64,000 nt of DNA from the NCBI GenBank assembly GCA_019745415.1, contig JAIETF010000026.1, forward strand, positions 124,001 to 188,000. Reading direction: 5' to 3'. The notes beneath the pieces are model-generated. The model saw only the letters and a list, made by a program, of their open reading frames with translations, did no database searches and was not told the origin of the DNA. Numbering within the stretch: the stretch's first letter is position 1; each line of letters begins with the position of its first letter. Positions 60,724 to 64,000 of this stretch are shown in pieces. Position numbers and translations under genes: made by a program. This DNA comes from Candidatus Obscuribacterales bacterium (GTDB lineage: Bacteria > Cyanobacteriota > Vampirovibrionia > Obscuribacterales > Obscuribacteraceae).

Positions 60724-62676
60724 ATGGCCGAACCACAAGAACAAATTCAAAAAGCAAAAGAGACCCCTGAGGCTAAGTGCCCAGAAGGGAGCGACAGCGC
60801 AGCCTGCCAGAAGATGCTGGATGAGACGCGCGAAAAAGAAAAGCAGCCGGTGCAAGAGCTTAGCCCAGAGGTGCGAACTAATGCCGCCCTGGTTAAGGCG
60901 CTTTCTCATCTTTCTGAAAATCCCAAGCTGCAAGAAAAAATTGCCGGACCTGACGGGCGCATCGACAAGCAAGACTTGGTCGATGCCTTACTGCTAAACG
61001 GCCAAATAAAGCGCGACGGCAGGCTGCCCACAGGCATCGACGGCTTTCTCAGCGATGCCGATAAAGCGGCTGTGCAAGAATTGCTCGCCAATTTCAACGG
61101 GCTCAATAAGAAGTCTTTTGACATACAAGACTTAGAAAACTTCAAACCAGAAAAGCTAGGGGCGGGCGGCAAGCCACTTTTAGAAGAGCTGGAAAAACTG
61201 AACCCGCGCGAGGCGAACAGCTTAAGCCCGCAGCTAGATGAGTTTTTGAAACGCGCAATTAAAAGGGGCATCACCCCCGATGAGTTGGAAGTGGCGCCGC
61301 CTCCCTATCCGGGTGAGGCACCGATTCGTATGGTGCGCACTGCCGATTTTCCAGAAGCTTCACTGTCACTTTTTGATCGCATCAACAAAAACAAAGATCA
61401 GTTTCTCTCAGATAAAGAGCTGGCAACGGCTCTGGAAGATCCCTCTTTTAAGAGAGAAGATGCCCAGACCTTGGCAGCACTGTATTTTTATAGACACCGA
61501 CTGGCCTCAGGGGCAGCCGACGGTAAAGGCGGCGTCACTCGCAAAGACCTGGAAGCTTTTGGCGAACTGGAAAAGACTGTATCTAAAGATATGGCCGCGG
61601 CTTATGATGTGGAGAGCGTTGGACGCAACCCTGCTGACTTTAAAAAGCTGGACCGCGGCAATAAAGGCTTCCTCACCAAAGCAGACCTGGAAGCAGCGGT
61701 AGAGGACAAAACTCTAAAGTCTGATTTGCGCGATGCTGCCGAGATAATATTGCGCAACTATGATGTTTTGCCTGATGCTAATGACGACTATCGCATCGGC
61801 GAATGGCGCGGTATTACCGCCAAAGACCTGCAAAAGTTCTCTTGGGCGATGAATGAATCGCCCGACTATAAGGCAATGAAAGAAACCGCCCATGCTATGC
61901 GGCGCACTTATTGGGGGCAGCTCAATCAGGTCGAGAGTCTGTACAAAGACAACTCCAAACCACTTGAGAGCATCAAGCCCGATGCCATCAATCAGGGCTT
62001 GTTGAATGACTGCTATCTCTTGGCTTCGATTGGAGCAGTGTCTTACAGCGACCCTGAACTGGTGCGGGATATGATCAAGGACAACGGTGACGGCACTTTT
62101 ACGGTGACGTTTCCGGGGGCTAAAAATGAACCGATATCGGTTAAATCTCCGACCGAGGCCGAGCGCGGTTTGTTCAACCAGCCAGGGGAATACGGCATCT
62201 GGGCGTCTGTCCTAGAAAAAGCCTATGGCGCCTATTGCCAACGCAGCGTCTTCCGGCGCACACCACTTAACTTGGGCGGTGGTGACTCGCCAGCGGAAGG
62301 TGCTGATGGCGGAGGCTGGTATTCGGCTTTGGGTCTATTTACCGGTCGACCTTATCAAAATCATGTAATGCCTTTGGTAAGCAACAAATATCTAGCCCAA
62401 AAACTAGACGAATCACTGAACAAGCAACCGATAAGACCGGTAATTGCCGATACCGGTCCCGGAAGACCCTTCTATTTCACACCCGAAACCAAAGACGGCT
62501 ACGCCCGAGCTCATATCTATACCGTACTAGCCTATGACCCCAAAGGTCCAGACGGCGGCACGGTGACGGTGCGAAATCCCTGGGGCGGCGCCAAGGGCAG
62601 CCGCGCCGGCGAATACTCAATGTCGTTTGAAGAGTTTGACCAGAACTTCTTCAATATTGCCTACGGAGAGAAATAG
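60724..62676 (+). CDS. calpain-like cysteine protease with EF-hand-type repeats
   Basis: The C-terminal ~240 residues are a C2 (calpain) protease domain: Cys430 in NQGLLNDCYLLAS, His597 in YARAHIYTVLAY and Asn618 in VRNPWG, the full catalytic triad. Upstream are several EF-hand-like loops, for example GPDGRIDKQDL (about residues 77-87), NKNKDQFLSDKEL (about 222-234) and RGNKGFLTKADL (about 312-323). No signal peptide is evident; the N-terminus is charged and Lys/Glu-rich. Calcium-controlled proteolysis is inferred from this layout. It is followed closely by a small membrane protein. Confidence 0.95.
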   Translation: MAEPQEQIQKAKETPEAKCPEGSDSAACQKMLDETREKEKQPVQELSPEVRTNAALVKALSHLSENPKLQEKIAGPDGRIDKQDLVDALLLNGQIKRDGRLPTGIDGFLSDADKAAVQELLANFNGLNKKSFDIQDLENFKPEKLGAGGKPLLEELEKLNPREANSLSPQLDEFLKRAIKRGITPDELEVAPPPYPGEAPIRMVRTADFPEASLSLFDRINKNKDQFLSDKELATALEDPSFKREDAQTLAALYFYRHRLASGAADGKGGVTRKDLEAFGELEKTVSKDMAAAYDVESVGRNPADFKKLDRGNKGFLTKADLEAAVEDKTLKSDLRDAAEIILRNYDVLPDANDDYRIGEWRGITAKDLQKFSWAMNESPDYKAMKETAHAMRRTYWGQLNQVESLYKDNSKPLESIKPDAINQGLLNDCYLLASIGAVSYSDPELVRDMIKDNGDGTFTVTFPGAKNEPISVKSPTEAERGLFNQPGEYGIWASVLEKAYGAYCQRSVFRRTPLNLGGGDSPAEGADGGGWYSALGLFTGRPYQNHVMPLVSNKYLAQKLDESLNKQPIRPVIADTGPGRPFYFTPETKDGYARAHIYTVLAYDPKGPDGGTVTVRNPWGGAKGSRAGEYSMSFEEFDQNFFNIAYGEK

Positions 62677-62684
62677 AGGCGGGG

Positions 62685-63065
62685 ATGTTTAGTGCGAAAG
62701 TTATTCTAGTAGGAGCTGCTGCCGTCATTATCGGCATCGACGTATATTGGGCAAAGCAACTAGACTTTCCGCAGAAAATTTACGACGGGCTTAGGCAATC
62801 TCTCAATATCTGGCAAGAGAAGAACTTTACACCAAGAATGCCGTACAAAGAATTTCGCAGTATTGTCGAGAGTAATGGCGCGACAAGCCGATTTGAGCGC
62901 GTAAAACTAGTTGATTCAAATTACGCGGGCATTTACTTTGAAGTCAAAGAAAAGGGTCAAACAGGTTCCTACCGGGTTTATGTGCCGAGCGATGCTAGAG
63001 ATGGTCTCTTTGACAAGCTCGCGGCCAAGGGCATACTAGTGGACTTCGAATATTCCTGTATTTAA
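62685..63065 (+). CDS. small membrane-anchored protein, possible FtsH extracellular-domain-like
   Basis: The 126-aa protein has one N-terminal helix (residues about 4-20) and then a soluble domain, MPYKEFRSIVESNGATSRFERV, GIYFEVKEKGQTGSYRVYVP and SDARDGLFDKLAAKGILVDFEY. The order of YxEF, beta strands, a 'VPSD-LxxKLxxKGIxVDF' end resembles the extracytoplasmic domain of FtsH without the AAA+ protease part. It starts eight bases after the calpain gene, so it may be a partner or inhibitor. The family link is by pattern only. Confidence 0.5.
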   Translation: MFSAKVILVGAAAVIIGIDVYWAKQLDFPQKIYDGLRQSLNIWQEKNFTPRMPYKEFRSIVESNGATSRFERVKLVDSNYAGIYFEVKEKGQTGSYRVYVPSDARDGLFDKLAAKGILVDFEYSCI

Positions 63066-63185
63066 TGGTCCGAAGCCAAACCCGAAGCCACCCTTTAGGC
63101 ACAGATAGTCGAACCAGAGCCCGTGAAAGCACTGTGGCGCATTGTGTGTAAGCATCTCTGCTGGAGTTAGACCCTAGCTTGCTTT

Positions 63186-63653
63186 CTACAAACCTAAATC
63201 GCTCAGCCCGGGATGGTTATCTGGACGTTTTCCGAGAGGCCAGTGAAACAAGCGCTCAGAACTGGAAATCGGCAGGTCATTGATACTGGCATAGCGCAAA
63301 CGCATCAGTCCGTCTTCAGAAAACTCCCAGTTCTCATTTCCATAGGAACGCATCCAGTTTTCTGCGTTGTCATGCCATTCGTAGGCGAAGCGCACCGCTA
63401 TTCTATTGCCATCGAAAGACCAAAGCTCTTTGATGAGCCTATAGTCTAATTCTTGCTTCCACTTGCGGTGCAAGAACGAGATGATTTCTTCTCTACCGCT
63501 CAGAAACTCAGAGCGGTTTCGCCAGCGCGAGTCCTCAGTGTAGGCAAGCGCTACTTTCTCTGGCTCTCTCGAATTCCAGGCATCTTCTGCCAAACGCACT
63601 TTCTCAATTGCAGAACTGCGCGTAAAAGGCGGCAGAGGTGGACGAATCACCAT
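63186..63653 (-). CDS. NTF2-like (DUF1348) protein
   Basis: ATG 63653 gives 155 aa; the frame is open to 63824 but that would overlap the TetR gene's 3' end. The sequence [66 protein letters not shown] and [12 protein letters not shown] matches the DUF1348/SnoaL-like NTF2-fold family. Members are small, cone-shaped ligand-binding or enzyme-like proteins. It is next to a TetR gene on the same strand, a common pairing for NTF2-like genes. Confidence 0.85.
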   Translation of the reverse strand: MVIRPPLPPFTRSSAIEKVRLAEDAWNSREPEKVALAYTEDSRWRNRSEFLSGREEIISFLHRKWKQELDYRLIKELWSFDGNRIAVRFAYEWHDNAENWMRSYGNENWEFSEDGLMRLRYASINDLPISSSERLFHWPLGKRPDNHPGLSDLGL

Positions 63654-63672
63654 GGGTGTCTCCGTATGAGTG

Positions 63673-64000
63673 TTAACTTTCAAGTTGACGGGAAGAGCCG
63701 AAAAGCATATCCGGCGCCTGGCGTAGCGCTCTCTTGAATATGCTCTTGTCGCCAACAATGCGAGAGACCAGCAAGGCACCTTCAAGCTGGGCAACGCAAT
63801 CTTCTGCGCGTGTCTGGGCATCATTGGCTGGCACGCCGCTCTTTTCTGCCAGTTCAGCCAGAGCGGAAATCCAGAGATTCATTAAGTCTTTCAGTTCGAT
63901 GCGGCAACCGTTCTCAGCAGGACCAACTGCCAACGCTGCAAATAAGCAACCTCGCTGCCCTCCCTCAAAGAAAGAATCTAGCTCGCTTATGAAGACCTTA
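63673..64000 (-). CDS. TetR-family regulator, C-terminal part (cut by window edge)
   Basis: The minus-strand frame is open to the window edge. The codons beyond the first ATG of the open frame read [20 protein letters not shown], followed by [20 protein letters not shown]. This matches the C-terminal ligand domain of a TetR subgroup (FDFFEGGERGCLFA-type). The helix-turn-helix lies outside the window. It is upstream of and probably regulates the NTF2-like gene. Confidence 0.7.
   Translation of the reverse strand, partial: KVFISELDSFFEGGQRGCLFAALAVGPAENGCRIELKDLMNLWISALAELAEKSGVPANDAQTRAEDCVAQLEGALLVSRIVGDKSIFKRALRQAPDMLFGSSRQLES

Noticed and set aside
1-64000. tRNA, rRNA and insertion sequence genes
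   Set aside because: No tRNA arms, rRNA-like segments or transposase motifs were seen on reading the intergenic regions; a covariance-model scan would be needed to exclude short RNAs.

Overview
The window is a gene-dense stretch of a bacterial chromosome with balanced base composition and the standard genetic code. No rRNA, tRNA, CRISPR array or intact mobile element is visible. The protein mix resembles predatory or commensal Melainabacteria/Vampirovibrionia such as the Obscuribacter group: many secreted TPR proteins, an LRR-tailed Ser/Thr kinase, a TPR-caspase, an EF-hand calpain, EF-hand and FAS1 proteins, and a VIT/VWA membrane protein. That placement is inferred from gene style only. Clear marker enzymes are MnmG and aspartate carbamoyltransferase.

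Layout. 1-6.4 kb: the end of a metallophosphoesterase, a secreted protein, then a tightly overlapping four-gene unit (TPR-hydrolase, Ca2+/cation exchanger, TPR protein, secreted LRR protein). 6.4-13.5 kb: a secreted protein and mnmG, a PCYCGC-type protein, an HtpX-like protease with strong codon bias, and a TetR/FAS1 divergent pair around a 26-bp palindrome. 13.5-17.7 kb: a SWIM zinc-finger/DUF6493-like pair behind four 15-bp tandem repeats. 17.7-20.6 kb: DUF1573-dihaem protein, an EF-hand-like protein, a DCC-like protein without its second cysteine and a Mur-ligase-like protein without its P-loop. 20.8-24.4 kb: pyrB, a membrane protein, a P-loop kinase and a serine hydrolase. 24.4-31.2 kb: universal stress protein, TPR lipoprotein, orphan genes and a decayed tyrosine recombinase. 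31.3-40 kb: TPR-caspase, THUMP-like methyltransferase, VIT-VWA protein and SPFH protein. 40-46.6 kb: DUF6932 nucleotidyltransferase-like protein, PDZ-VWA and TPR proteins, a TPR protein with a degenerate zincin domain, an RhtA-like exporter and a ubiquitin-like protein. 46.6-54.8 kb: MBOAT/SGNH/LRR-kinase unit, a hydrolase, and a GNAT-cupin protein coupled to a response regulator. 54.8-64 kb: histidine kinase, EF-hand repeat protein, MFS transporter, calpain with a possible FtsH-extracellular-domain-like partner, and an NTF2-like/TetR pair.

Common themes. Calcium appears repeatedly (exchanger, three EF-hand-type proteins, calpain). Several proteins keep an enzyme fold but have lost catalytic residues (Mur-like, DCC-like, zincin-like). 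The secreted LRR protein at 5.1 kb and the extracytoplasmic half of the kinase at 49.6 kb look like versions of one sensor module. At the DNA level, short tandem duplications with periods of 12, 15 or 18 bp recur in signal-peptide regions and promoters, and several genes have a TATAAT-like box directly before the ATG and no Shine-Dalgarno, which suggests leaderless transcripts.
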